A stretch of 64,000 nucleotides of DNA, taken from assembly GCA_037447655.1 (NCBI GenBank), contig JBBHKE010000140.1, positions 185,248-249,247 on the forward strand, given 5' to 3'. This document shows positions 1-11,411 of this stretch, piece by piece. This DNA is from Zygnema cylindricum (Eukaryota; Streptophyta; Zygnematophyceae; Zygnematales; Zygnemataceae). Positions within the stretch are counted from its first letter, which is position 1. The number at the start of each line of letters is the position of its first letter. The notes under the pieces are model-generated. The model did no database searches. It saw only the letters and a list, made by a program, of their open reading frames with translations, and was not told the origin of the DNA. Both the position numbers and the translations under genes were made by a program.

Positions 1-566
1 GACGCCGGTTCGTGGGGGGGAGTATTGATGACATCAAGTAGAGCCGAACTAACAACGAAGCTGACCGTATTCGGTGGTGTATAAGGAGTGGACATTCAAG
101 TGCGACTCAATCCTACCGCCGCTATGGCCCGAATGGCTTCAGACAAACGTTCGTTTTACCATTGAATACTACAGTACGGCGTACAGCAGCCTGTAAAATC
201 AACAAATATAAATCCGCAATTCTGCCCGTCGACGATGTGATTAAACATAAACCCATAATAACCCAAAGCGTACTGGCATGCTGCACATGGCATGCTGGAT
301 GTAAAAGTCACTAGAAATAATCAAATCCGCCGTCGGCGGAAATCGCGGAAAAATATACGTCGTACGGTAGGACCGCGGGTACGATCCAAATCGCTATCCC
401 GGAAATCACTGAAAATGTAGGTCGTACGGTACACGTCGTACGGTCATGCGAAACCCAATAATACCCAAATACAAATTAGTGTAGCAGCTGCCCGTCTTAA
501 CGCCTAAATATAAACAACTAAAATGTCCGACGACATGCGGCATGACATCATAAGTTACCATTTTGC
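1..566. other. No gene recognised
   Basis: I see no supported gene. The stretch precedes a Ty3 RNase H remnant and may hold decayed Ty3 sequence, but no motif shows it. Short repeats such as 'cgtacggta' recur near 360-440. Confidence 0.4.
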
Positions 567-1046
567 TTGCAAACAGACTTCGGTAAGCCCGGTATCGCCG
601 CCATCCTAACTCAGCGTGAACTTACAGGTGAGGAATATGTGGTGGCTTATGCCAGTCGAAGCAACAATCAAGCCGAGATGAACTACCTCATTTATGAGGG
701 GGGGTGCTTGGCCGCAGTTTGGGGAATTGTGCATTTCCGCCATTACCTTTATGGCAAGCCTTTTACTCTTCTTACTGACAATCAACCATTGCATTGGCTC
801 ATGACCAATGACAAACTATCCGGCAAGTTAGCCCGCTGGGCTCTTATTTTGCAGGAATACGATATGGAGATCATCCATCGACCCGAGTTCCTCAGTTTGA
901 ATGTTGACGGTCTTTCCCGAAACCCCTTACCCAATTCTGCCGATAATGGAGTGCGACAAGATTTTGATGACGAATCACTTGCATCGCTGTCTGCTGGAGC
1001 ACACCTGGTCTACATTTTTTTCAGGTCCCACAGTTCACAAAACTGA
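567..1046 (+). pseudogene. Ty3-type retrotransposon RNase H remnant
   Basis: This fragment matches the RNase H part of Ty3/gypsy polyproteins, which degrades the RNA strand during reverse transcription. Visible family motifs are YASRSNNQAEMNY, the core around LTDNQPLHWLM, a KLARWALILQEYDMEI stretch, and the closing VDGLSRNP. Reverse transcriptase should lie upstream in the same frame, but the sequence before 567 does not show it. The frame is lost after the DGLSRNP motif, and the continuation is picked up in another frame. It is a decayed fragment. The family assignment is firm; the subfamily is not resolved. Confidence 0.85.
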
Positions 1047-1079
1047 ACACGATCCATGGCGCGACAGCGCTCTGGTCCT

Positions 1080-1260
1080 ATTTTTATCCACTCAGTCCTT
1101 TCGAGCAGGCACCACACCAGGAGAGGAGGAGCGTGTTCGTAAAAGAGCTCAAAATTACTTATGGATGGGAGGTTCCCTTATCCGTCTCCTCACAGATGGA
1201 AGTCATCGGCATGTTCGTCGGCCGTGTCATGCCGCATCTCGTCGGACACTTTTCTTGTTT
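1080..1260 (+). pseudogene. Ty3 RNase H-integrase linker remnant, shifted frame
   Basis: A short run reading ERVRKRAQNYLWMGGSLIRL followed by LTDGSHR resembles the linker between RNase H and the integrase zinc finger of plant Ty3 elements. It lies just downstream of the RNase H fragment but in a different frame, so a frameshift separates them. The integrase HHCC finger and catalytic core are absent; the element is truncated here. Confidence 0.6.
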
Positions 1261-1275
1261 ATATTTAGGGTTTAG

Positions 1276-2660
1276 GACGGGCAGTCGCCACACTAATTGG
1301 TATTTATGTGTTATTTCGGTTTTGCAGGACCATACATATTTACATCGCCGTACGTGTCGACTGTACATATTTATTTTTCACGTAATTTTTGCCGACGAGG
1401 TTGACCGTACATACTTACATTTCACGTAATTCTCGCGACAACGTCCTTACTTTAATTTTCTATCGCAAATTTTGGCGTGACGCGACAAATGATTCTAAGC
1501 ACGTATTCCGCGACATATGATTTCGGAATGTCGGTGACGCGACGTACGATTTCGAACATTAATGATGCGACGTACAATTTCAAAAGTTTGTGACGTGACG
1601 TATGATTTTGAAACCTAGGCGACGCGACGTGCGATTTCAAAATGTTGGCGACGCACGCCGATTGGTTGTATTTTAAGTCGTGAACCCATGTAGTTTCACG
1701 CATTCACATGTAGTTAGGAAGGGTTTTAATCCGCCGACTGTGAATTTTGTAACGTAGGCATATGGTTCTGGGCGCTTATAAGTTAGGACCCAAACTAGGC
1801 GCATATTGAACAGTAAAATACTTTCACGCTATTGGTTAGTTAGAAATGTTAGAAATTAGTACTTTGGCTGTTTCTTTGGTACTTAGGCTATTGCTTTAGG
1901 TTTTATACTCTCATAATTTGAGAGGACAGGAATTGATCGAAGAGGACTTACATTTTCTTGTCTTTTTCACTTGTCTTTTTCCTTAGTCAAATTGTCAATG
2001 TTTTTATGCAAGGCTTTTTCTGCCTTAGTTAGTTAAGCGCATAGTCTTTCTCTTTTCTCTATTATACTTTCCTTGTAAGCCCTACAATTTAATTCACTCG
2101 GTTTCAGCCGGAGGTCGCACGGTTTCCCTTCAACAACCTTTTTTAGTGTGGATTTTGTCGACTTTCTCAGGCTATCTCTGGACCTTTGTGTATGCATTTT
2201 GTGAATTGGAAGTTGGACTTGTTGTTGTCTAATTTCTGGTGCCTTGATTGGAGTTTGCGTGTGTTTGGTAGGATCCGGTTATTTCGGATTCTCAACAGCT
2301 TTTTATTGCTTGTTTTTATTATCATTTTTCTGCGATTGGTTATTAGTGTATTGGAATCCGGTTATCTCGGATTCGGTGCAGATTTTTAACGTTGTTTCTT
2401 GTATTTTTCTCGTGCCAGTTTTACTTATTGGTTCTCTTATTATTTGTTATTTTTTGGCTTACTGTTATAATTGTCAGTTTTGTTCGAATTTGGTTATTTC
2501 GAATTCTTTACAGTTTGCTATAATAAATAGATCTCTCTCTCGGGCCCACTCACCTTTCACCTTTCATCCTTTCCACCTGTTATCTCATTTTTACATTGTC
2601 ATATTCATTTTACCTTTGTATTATAATTCTTTTTGCTTCGGGATGTGCTTTGCTGTTGTC
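1276..2660. other. Non-coding, possible Ty3 LTR region
   Basis: No gene is supported. Three diverged copies of a motif like 'ggttattTCGgattc' occur near 2277, 2357 and 2491. The stretch could be LTR or untranslated sequence of the Ty3 element, but I cannot find its partner LTR. A tandem array lies inside (separate entry). Confidence 0.4.
1482..1652. repeat. 28-29 bp tandem repeat, six copies
   Basis: Six head-to-tail units start at about 1482, 1510, 1539, 1567, 1595 and 1624. Each begins GCGAC (or GTGAC), followed by a TATGATTTC-like core, and most end in GGCGAC or TGAC. Units are 28 or 29 bp and diverged by several substitutions, so this is an old minisatellite. There are no unique spacers. 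Confidence 0.85.
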
Positions 2661-2673
2661 TATTCCACGTTTT

Positions 2674-3815
2674 CTACTCGCCAGCTGGTTGGGTTGCATG
2701 TTTTTTTGGTTCGATTGGACAGATGCACGACACCCTCTTGCTATTTAACCAGCAAGCCCCATCTCCAAAATGCAACACATAACCAGATGCTAACCCTTTT
2801 ACAGGTACACCTTCATAGATGACATCACGCCCATTAGTGATGTCAAAACCATTACCCCCGAAATTTATCTTTAAATCAAGAGTCCCCACTAAGTCCCTAT
2901 TAAAATCACATCTTCCGAACTTATATTTCTATCAATGATAATTATCCCACTTTCTGAACTTTCCTCACTCTCTCTCATGGAATTATTTCCACTATCACTT
3001 TCTATTTTGACTCCCAATAAATATATCTCCTCCCTTAAACTTTTAATCAAATATTCCGTTTCTCCCCTATCCTTTAGAGCCCCCTCTAGACTTACCTCTC
3101 CCCTTACTTCAAAATCTGTTGAAATCTCTTTTTCCGACCAGTTTTTGTTTTCAAAATATCTATAAAATTATCCTCATTATTTTTTACTCCCTCAAGTACC
3201 TCTCTTCCCTTTATTTCCCTTATACCTCCAAAATCACATTGTTGCTTTCTTGGAATTTTTGTGTACTTTTCTCTCTTCTCCATTCTAACGGTGTGTACAA
3301 GCTCCAAAATATCTTCATCCTCTTTCTCCTCTTCCCCTTCTTCCTCCTCATTCACATACCAACTTCTAAGTTCTTCCAAACAAGGACACTCCTCCATATA
3401 GTGACCCCGTTTCCTACAAGCGAAGCAAACCCATTTTTTCAAAGCTCCCTTTTTTTTTCCTCTCCCTCTTTTTCCAACGAAGTTCTGATAAGGTTTACCT
3501 TTGTCTTTTATCCTCTCATCACGTTGTCGCTCGTCACCGCCATTCCTCTTTTCATGCTTGCGCCAATCACCACTAGCTGTATATGCATTCACCTTGTAAC
3601 TTCCCCTTCGAAGTTCCAAAGTGCTTTCCCTCACAAGAATCATCCCCATGGTAATGCTCCAAGTTCACGAGGAGCAATCCATTGCCTGCATACGGTAAAT
3701 GATTTCTTCGTACTCATCTAGAAGTTTCATGATTAGTGTGTTAATCTTTCTCACCTCAAATTCTACATAACCTGCACTAGCAAGCTCAATATATAATGTA
3801 GCAATATCATTGCAA
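2674..3815 (-). pseudogene. Copia gag fragment of the element-C type
   Basis: On the minus strand this segment is collinear with the downstream two thirds of the 624-codon ORF of element C. It has the glutamate-rich tract and a zinc knuckle CFACRKRGHYMEEC (CX2CX4HX4C, which binds nucleic acid). It also has the odd C-terminal block with GGNGFDIT and EGVPVKGLASG, a remnant of RNase H. It begins abruptly at about 3815, where it joins a reverse transcriptase/RNase H fragment of element B. The upstream Gag third is missing and the reading frame is broken. It was joined by deletion or recombination rather than by a clean insertion. Confidence 0.8.
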
Positions 3816-4978
3816 GTATCACTCTAAGTAGTGATGTCACTATTCTCCCCACCCAAATGAAACCATAGATCCCTAGTTCATAACAAACATCTAGAGAATG
3901 TCTTAGCTGCCTCCCAATCTCTCTTAGTGGGCGCATTTAGACTTCTACTCAACACTCCTACAACTGCAGCTAAATTCGGCCGGGTACAATTCATAAAATA
4001 GATTAGACTTCCCACTACTTGCATGTAAGGAATAGTCTGCATGAACTTCTGTTCTTCAAGATCTAATTCCTCATCTAAGATTATGACTCCTTCTTCTACA
4101 CTCACCTCACTTATGTCTTTAACTCCATTGGAGTAGAACAACTATTAGCCTTATCCATCAGAATCTTTTCCAACATGTTCCCTATTGCTTCTTTCTGAGT
4201 TAGTCTTATAATCTTTCTTTCTCTATCTCTTTCTACTTTAATTCCCAAAATATATCTTGCCTCAACCATATCCTTCATCTCAAATCTCCCCTTAAGATCG
4301 GTTTTCAGTTTATTAATTTTGTCCATTAATTTACTTAAAACAAGCAAATCATCAACATAAATTGCAATAAAAATAACAACTTCCTCATCTTAAAAAACAT
4401 AGATTGAGTGATTTAAGCCGATCCGGATATATCCCAGACCGGTAAAAAACTCATCAAGCTTTTTATTCCATTGTCGGGGCACCTGCATCAAACCATAAAG
4501 AGATGTAATCAGTCAGCATACTTTATTGTCCTCTCCTTGCTCCACAAATCCTTCAGGTTGTCGGATAAAGATCCCCTCTTCCAATTCTCCATGCAAAAAA
4601 TATGTTTTGATGTCCATCTGGTGCACATCCATGTCTTGCGCTGATGCGGGAATGAGTATGCGAATGGAGGGAAATCTGATGACCGAGGCAAAGATTCCCT
4701 CGTAGTCAATTCCCTCTTTGTGTGTAAAACCTTTGGCCACTATCTAGGCCTTTTATCGCTCAATAGAGTTATCTGCGTTCACTTTTAATTCGAACACCCA
4801 CCTACACCCGATTGGTTTTCAATTAGGTGGAAATCCACCAACTCCCAACTATCAGATGCCATAATTGAGGCCATCTCCTCATTAATGGTTCTCTTCCACC
4901 GGTTCCTTTCAGGACAATTCATCGCCTCTCCATAAGTTTGAGGTTCATCAGGATGAGAGAGTTTTGTTACCTTGTTAT
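3816..4978 (-). pseudogene. Element B: copia reverse transcriptase-RNase H fragment
   Basis: Minus-strand copia polymerase sequence split over several frames. Recognisable parts are the RT start (TYGEAMNCPERNRWK, then INEEMASIMASDSWELVD), a KTYFLHGELEEGIF block, a tract collinear with KGRFEMKDMGEAKYILGI of element A, and the RNase H approach (VVGSLIYFMNCTRPNLAAVVG). Several stops and shifts make it non-functional. It is cut at 4978 by insertion of element A and resumes at 11412: the residues on either side (EKQ..NN and KVTKLSH) join in the order seen in the uninterrupted copy in element A. The distal RNase H and 3' LTR are lost at about 3815. Confidence 0.85.
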
Positions 4979-6033
4979 TGTAGAAATTAATGGTCCATTT
5001 AAAGTATTTTTTAGGTCGAAATAGAAATATAGAAAGAAGCCGAGGCAGTCTACCTCTAACTTCTCTCTCCAACTCTCAAACTTGTGGCAGTCACTGAGAA
5101 ATTGGAGAGGGAGCTAGAGCCATGGCTACGTAGGCTATCCAAAAGTTTACGGGGATTATATATTAGTTAGGGGTATATTTACTAAAAGGAAAGTGTCGGC
5201 TACAGGATTTGATCCTGGTACGTACCGATCGGCAAACAGCTGGCAGCCGGTAGCCTTAGCCGTTAAGTCTTTATCGAGTGTTACATAATGTAGGGTTTGA
5301 TATTTAATTAAATATTATCAAGTAGGAAAATTCATTTAACTATAACTGTGTACGGGAGACATAGATCCATAATTGTAAAATTACGGATTGCAGTACGGAT
5401 AAAAAACCAATACCACGCGTTTGTTTCTTTAAAGAAAAGAATACCGCACATGTATTTATTACGGCTACGACTAAATATGAATTTAATCGGACGGCCGGAA
5501 TTAACGTCAAGATCGCGGAAGAGGATTTCGGCAGTTTGTGGTCATCGCCACACCGGATCACACGTGGCGGAATTACATTGGATCGCGGCATCTCCGAGGA
5601 TTACGAGAGCGAATCTGGACATACCACGTGTAGACATTTAGGCCATGTCGTACAATGTTGGTACTGAAAGTACACCGGCAGCTGTACTTATGTGTACAGA
5701 ACTGCATTGTGATTGGCTTCGTACATCAGTAGATAGAGTCGGTGAGATAGATAGGACTTAGAAAAATTAGGAGATAGGACCCTCCCTCCCAAAGAGCTTC
5801 TGTATAAAAGGTCAACTTTGACCCTCCATAACTTACTGCTCAGGGGAGCAAATTCAGAGATTCTTTTTGCTATCGACTCAAGGGAGTCTTTCCTTCACAA
5901 AGGTGAAGTTGGTCAGAGTTATTGTCTGCCAGGGTGGTAGTTGTTTTTGGTGAAACACAAAGGGGTTAGGGTTATCCTAGAGGCTTCTTAGAAGCTGTCC
6001 ACTCTGAGGACTTATGGAGGTCTTAGAGTTTCA
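4979..6033 (+). repeat. 5' LTR of element A
   Basis: 1055 bp, starting TGTAGAAATTAATGG and ending GAGTTTCA. A TATA box (tataaaag) lies at 5803-5810, a plausible promoter for the genomic RNA. The last 20 bp include the ATG of gag at 6014. A hairpin-forming block shared with other LTRs here lies at about 5193-5240. Confidence 0.95.
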
Positions 6034-7165
6034 GGTTATGGGCCCACCCTCTAGAGTACCAATCTTTAATGGAACTGGCTTCATATACTGGGAAAGTATG
6101 ATGATAAGAGCTCTATGCGAAAAAAGGTTTTGGGGGATAGTGAGTGGACAGTTGGGGTGTCCATCAAGTCTTGGAATTCCTCCAGGGTTTGGAGGAAGCA
6201 GATTCACCAAGAAAGAGAATCAACCTTCAACGGAGGAAACAAAAGAAGGAGAGGTGGTGGACAAAGGAAAGGAGAAAGAGGCGACCACACCAATAGAAAC
6301 TGGTTCGGCATTCATGTCACCTATTCCGAGGAACGAGGAGAATGATACTGAAACCTGGGACTTCAACAATATGGCGACAAAGCACTTCATCCTACGCCAT
6401 CTCACTCAAGGACTTGCATGTCCTCATTTGCAGGTAGAAAGGGCATCCGATCTTTGGATGGCTCTCATAGAGATGTACCAAAGTGGTACGATTCAGCAAC
6501 ATCAGTTGACTGATCAGAAAGTTAAGGAGTATGTATACAAAAGGGGGAAGATGTTGGATTTTTCCATTGAGTTTGCTACACTCTTCATGGAGCTAGAGAG
6601 TGCGGGAAAAGATTTTAGTGAAAAAGAAAAGGTTAACTGTTTACTAATGAAGTTACCCGATGAGTTCGAGAACATAGTCAACCGTGTGCAGGACTTGCCG
6701 GACTCAAGGTGGATATGGAACTCAGTGGTAGGGATGATTCTCGTTCGAGAGAATACGATTGAGATGCGAAGGGGAGGAAAGAGTGGCCAAGCCTTGGCAA
6801 CTGCGACCGATTGGAGGAACAAGGATTCCCGAAAACCGGTCGGAAACTATGGGGGGAGGGAGCAGAAAAATCAGACCGACGAGTTCGGACTAAGGGCTCC
6901 CAAAGGTTTACGTCATTTTTGCAAGAAACCAGGGCACTATATGGCAGAGTGCACTAAGCTAACCGAGCTTCGGTTAAACGAGGGGCAGACTGGTGGTACC
7001 CCGAGAGGAAAGAAAAAGGCCCTTGTGACACAGGTACATGAGGCGGAATCCGATGACGAGGACGATGAGCTCCTTTTGGATGAGGAGTTGGAGGCGAAAA
7101 ACGAGGTCGAAATTCCACGAAGGCAGAAATGTGCTTACGGTGGATTGAAATGTGAAGCAGGCTAG
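6014..7165 (+). pseudogene. Element A gag (383 codons, ends at a nonsense codon)
   Basis: Copia Gag, the structural protein that forms the virus-like particle and binds RNA. The ORF begins inside the 5' LTR (MEVLEFQ) and runs straight through the primer-binding site, which encodes VMGPPS. Gag motifs include FNGTGFIYWESMM, the VKEYVYKRGKMLDF block, and MKLPDEFENIVNRVQDLP. The zinc knuckle should be CHFCKKPGHYMAEC but its first Cys is Arg here (RHFCKKPGHYMAEC). The ORF stops at 7163-7165, where element D has Trp just before the protease DSGAS motif, so the stop is a TGG to TAG change and not a natural gag end. Confidence 0.9.
6034..6048 (+). other. Primer-binding site for an initiator tRNA-Met half molecule
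   Basis: GGTTATGGGCCCACC follows the LTR end directly. It is the exact complement of GGTGGGCCCATAACC, the anticodon stem-loop of plant initiator tRNA-Met as I recall that sequence, and not of any tRNA 3' CCA end. Drosophila copia is known to prime from such an internal tRNA fragment. The same site lies at the same place in elements C (15 of 15), B and D (14 of 15). Confidence 0.8.
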
Positions 7166-8395
7166 ATTGTAGATGCAGGTGCCTCCATGGACATGTGTAA
7201 GGATAGGCACCTGTTCACTAAGATAAGAAAGATTCCCACCGTAGAGATAGAGTATGGGGATGGGAGGATAGTCACCACTACTCTTATAGGATCGGTAGAT
7301 TTGAATGTGTTAGTAGAAGGAAAGACATACATAGTAACATTCTCCGATGTACTGTTTATTCCGAAGCTGAACAAAAACCTCATCTCTACATTTGTAATAG
7401 ATGATAAGGGTTTTTTTACAAGCACTAGGGAAGGAGTCATCACAGCTAGTTTTGAGGAGGATGTCTATTTCATTGCTGACAAAGGTAGCCATGGGATGTT
7501 TAGGTTGGTTTTAAGTAACGAAACGAAGAAGCTTTATTATGTTGGTGTTCATGATATTATGATGTGGCATAAGAGGCTTGGGCATGTGAATCTAGACAAG
7601 TTAAGAGAGATGAAAAAGATGGGAGTGGTGGAAGGGATTAAGTTCAGTTAAAGTGATAATATAAGTGATTGTAGTGGATGTACTCAAGGTAAAACACAGA
7701 GATTACCCTTTCCTAAAATAGCCACCTATAAGGGAGAAAAAATTCTAGATCTAGTACATACAGATATTTGGGGACCGGCTAAAGTGCGCTCACCGGGGGG
7801 GAAGAGATTTATGATGACTATCACTGATGATTGGTCTCGGTATTCCCGAGTGTATTTTATTGAAAAACAAGTCCGAAGCTCAGGATTGTTTTAGACAATA
7901 TAAAGCATGGAGCGAAAAACTCCATGAAACTCCAATCAAGAGAATAAGGAGTGACAATGGTGGAGAGTATACTTCTAACCAGTTTGAGGATTTTCTGAGG
8001 GAAGATGGGGTTTAACACCAAAAGACGGTTCCATAAAACCCTGAACAGAATAGGGTAGGTGCTAGATGTATGTTGTCAGATAAAAAGATAGGAAAAAGGT
8101 TTTGGGCAGAAGCAATGAACTGTGCCAATTACCTCAAAAATAGAGTTCTTACTTCAGCAATAAAATATCAAACACCTTATAAGAGATGGAGAGGTCGGAA
8201 ACCAGACATATCTCACTTAAAGGTTTTCGCCAGTCAAGTATTCACTCTAGATACAGATCGGTCTAATTGGAAGCTAGATATTAAAGGAAAACTGGGATAC
8301 TTATTTGGATATGATGAGGATGTTAAAGGATATAGAGTTTATGATCTAAAAAACGGAAGATATAATCTTAGTAAAGCATCTAGTAGTTATGGATG
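7166..8395 (+). pseudogene. Element A protease and integrase, broken
   Basis: The aspartic protease motif reads IVDAGASMDM where the family has IVDSGASMHM, so the catalytic DSG is DAG. It is followed by CKDRHLFTKIRKIP and YGDGRIVTTT. The integrase begins with the HHCC finger region (MWHKRLGHVNLDKLREMKKM, then CSGCTQGK). The catalytic core follows in pieces: VHTDIWGPAKV, TDDWSRYSRVYF and SDNGGEYTSNQFEDFL. Stops or shifts occur near 7651, 7863 and 8015, so no functional integrase can be made. The downstream part carries HLKVFASQVF and GYDEDVKGYRVYDL. Confidence 0.9.
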
Positions 8396-10308
8396 AAGGA
8401 AAGTTTGTGGATCCCTTCAAATATACAAAGTCAGTAAAAATCAGATTTGAGTCAGAAAATTTCGACGATTTTGAGCTTCTTAACTATCCAAGTTTTAGAG
8501 AAGATGACATTCTTGCAGGTAAAAATCAGACCGAAAAAGACTCGGCTGTGGAAACTCCAGTGACAACTCTACCCGCAGCGGAAGACGTGGTGAAAATTGA
8601 TTCGAAATCAAGAGATAGGGGAGAAGCCGCGTTTGTTCGAAAGAATTCACGAGAACCATCTATTCCGGCCTCAGATTTTGAGGGGGGAAGGAGAAGTAGC
8701 AAAAGACTGCAAGAAAAACAGGTTAATAATAAGGTAACTAAATTATCTCATCAAGATGAACCTCAAACTTATGGAGAGGCGATGACTTGTCCAGAAAGAA
8801 ATCAGTGGAAGACAGCCATCAATGAGGAGATGGCCTCAATTATGGCAGCCGATACTTGGGAGCTGGTGGATTGTCCACCTAACCGAAAACCAATAGGTTG
8901 TAAGTGGGTTTTCAAATTAAAACTGAACTTAGATAACACAATCGAGGGCTACAAGGCCCAATTAGTGGCAAAGGGATTTACACAAAAGGAGGGATTTAAC
9001 TACGAGGAAACCTTTGCCCCGGTGGTCAGATTTCCCTCCGTCCGCATACTTCTCAGCCTGGCAGCAGCGGAAGACATGGAAGTGCACCAGAAGGACATCA
9101 AGCCAGCCTTTTTGCATGGAGAATTGGAAGAAGAGATCTTCATGCGATAACCCGAAGGGTTTGTGGAGGACGGAGAGGAGAGTAAGGTATGCCGGCTGAT
9201 TAAATCTCATTATGGTTTGAAACAGGCGCCTCGACAGTGGAATAAGAAGCTTGATAAGTTTCTTACCGGTAAGGGATATATCCGGATCAGCTCGCATCAC
9301 TCATTCTATGTTTTCGAAGATGAGGAAGGTTTTATATTTATTGCAATTTATGTTGATGATTTGCTTTTTTTAAGTAAATCAATGGAAAAAATTAATAAAC
9401 TGAAAACCGATCTTAAGGGGAGATTTGAAATGAAGGATATGGGGGAAGCAAAATATATTTTGGGAATTCAAGTAGAGAGAGACCGAAAAATAAAAATTAT
9501 AAGATTGACTCCAAAGGAAGCAATAGGGAACATGCTTGAAAAATTTCAAATGGATAAAGCTAATAGTTGTACAACTCCAATGGAGTTGAAGAAGGGAAGT
9601 GAGGGGAGTGAGGAAGAAGGAGTCATAGTCTTAGACGAGAAATTATCTCCTGAAGGAAAGAAGTTCATGCAGACTATTCCTTACAGGCAAGTAGTGGGAA
9701 GTCTAATCTATTTTATGAATTGTACCTGGCCGGATTTAGTTGCAGCTGTAGGAGTGCTGAGTAAAAGTCTAAATGCTCCCACTAAGAGGGATTGGGAGGC
9801 AGCTAAGAGAGTCCTTAGATATTTGATAGGAACTAGGGATCTATGGTTGCATTTAGGTGGGGAGAATACTGACATCACTACTTGGAGTGATGCCAGTTAT
9901 GGTGATGCTCCGATGAGGAGATGCACTTCTGGATATGTATTATATGCGGGTGATGGGGCTTGTTGTTGGAGTAGCAAACAACAAAAATTTATTGCTCAGT
10001 CCACCATGGAGGCTGAGTATATGGCCTCTTGCTCTGCTGTAAAAGAATTGATGTGGGTCAAGTCTTTACTTGGTGAGCTTGGTCACCTTAAGAGTGGTGT
10101 GCATAATTTTTTTTGTGATAATCAGGCAGCAATCGCTATTTTTGCCAATCCTAAACATCATTTTAAAGCCAAACAAATGGACATCAGACTCAGCATTGTT
10201 AGAGAGAAAGTAGAAAATAAAATAATCAGTTTAGAGTACCGACCAGATAGTGAGATGGTAGCAGATATGATGACCAAACCTGTGCTTTCCCCTAAGCTAA
10301 TTTTATGA
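8389..10308 (+). pseudogene. Element A reverse transcriptase and RNase H
   Basis: Nearly complete copia RT-RNase H in one frame apart from a nonsense codon at about 9148 (CAA to TAA; the same codon is Gln in element D). RT motifs in order: SIMAADTWELVD, NRKPIGCKWVFKLKL, YEETFAPVVRFPSVR, the AFLHGELEEEIF block, GLKQAPRQWNKKL and the catalytic YVDDLL. RNase H follows with TTWSDASYGDAP, TSGYVL, STMEAEYMA and DNQAAIAIFANPKHH. The ORF ends at 10308 a few tens of bases before the polypurine tract. The active-site residues that can be seen are intact; the single stop is what breaks this half. Confidence 0.92.
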
Positions 10309-10342
10309 AAAAAGAAGTGTGGTCTGAAATTAAAGATTAACT

Positions 10343-10357
10343 AGAAAATAAGGGGAG
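10343..10357 (+). other. Element A polypurine tract
   Basis: GAAAATAAGGGGAG lies directly against the 3' LTR start and would prime plus-strand synthesis. The same tract (read on the minus strand) borders the LTR of element C at 15958-15972. Confidence 0.8.
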
Positions 10358-11411
10358 TGTAGAAATTAATGGTCCATTTAAAGTATTTTCTAGGTCTAAA
10401 TAGAAATATAGAAAGAAGCCTAGGCAGTCTACCTCTAACTTCTCTCTCCAACTCTTAAACTTGTCGCAGTCACTGAGAAATTGGAGAGGGAGCTAGAGCC
10501 ATGGCTACCTAGGCTATCAGAAGTTTACGGGGATTATATATTAGTTAGGGGTATATTTACTAAAAGGAAAGTGTCGCCTACAGGATTTGATCCTGGTACC
10601 TACCGGTCGGCAGACAGCCGGCAGCCGGTAGCCTTAGCCGTTAAGTCTTTATCGAGTGTTACGTAATGTATGGTTTGATATTTAATTAAATATAATCAAG
10701 TAGGAAAATTCATTTAACTATAACTGTTTACGGGAGACATAGATCCGTAATTGTAAAAGTACGGATTGCGCAACGGATAAAAAACCAATACCGCGCATTT
10801 GTTTCTTTAAAGAAAAAAATACCGCACATGTATTTATTACGGCTACGATTAAATATGAATTTAATCGAACGGCCGAAATTAACGCCGAGATCCCGGAAGA
10901 GGATTTTGGCGGTTTGTGGTCATCGCCACATCGGATGACACGTGGCCGAATTACATTGGATCGCGGCATCTTCGAGGATTACAAGAGCGGATCCGCACAT
11001 ACCACGTGTCGACATTTAGGCCATGTCGTACAATGTTTGTACAGAAAGTACACCGGCAGCTGTACTTTTTTGTACGGAACTGCATTCTGATTGGCTCCGT
11101 ACATCAGTAGATAGAGTCTGTGAGAGAGATATGACTAAGAAAAATTAGGAGATGGGACCCTCTCTCCCAGAGAGCTTTGGTACAAAAGGTCAACTTTGAC
11201 CCTCCATAACTTACTGCTTAGGGGAGCAAATTCAGAGATTCTTTTTGCTATCGACTCAAAAGAGTCTTTCCTTCACAAAGGTGAAGTTGGTCAGAGTTAT
11301 TGTCTGCCACGGTGGTAGTTGTTTTTGCTGAAACACAAAGGGGTCAGGGTTATCCAAGAGGCTTCTTGGAAGCTGTCCACTCTGAGGACTTATGGAGGTC
11401 TCAGAGTTTCA
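10358..11411 (+). repeat. 3' LTR of element A
   Basis: 1054 bp, same ends as the 5' LTR. The TATA box at the equivalent place is degraded (tacaaaag). It is followed by GTTAT, the second copy of the target-site duplication. Confidence 0.95.

Larger units (their letters stand above)
4979..11411 (+). mobile_element. Element A: full-length Ty1/copia retrotransposon
   Basis: A 6.43-kb plus-strand element bounded by LTRs (4979-6033 and 10358-11411) that begin TGTAGAAATT and end TTTCA. The 5-bp duplication GTTAT flanks it at 4974-4978 and 11412-11416. Inside are a primer-binding site, gag, protease, integrase, reverse transcriptase and RNase H in copia order, and a polypurine tract. By eye the first 165 bp of the two LTRs differ by about 5 percent, so the insertion is not recent. 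Gag-pol is broken by several stops and frameshifts. It interrupts element B. Confidence 0.95.

Noticed and set aside
1482-1652. Regular 28-29 bp repeats as a possible CRISPR array
   Set aside because: Units follow each other without unique spacers, are diverged, and the setting is eukaryotic; it is a minisatellite.
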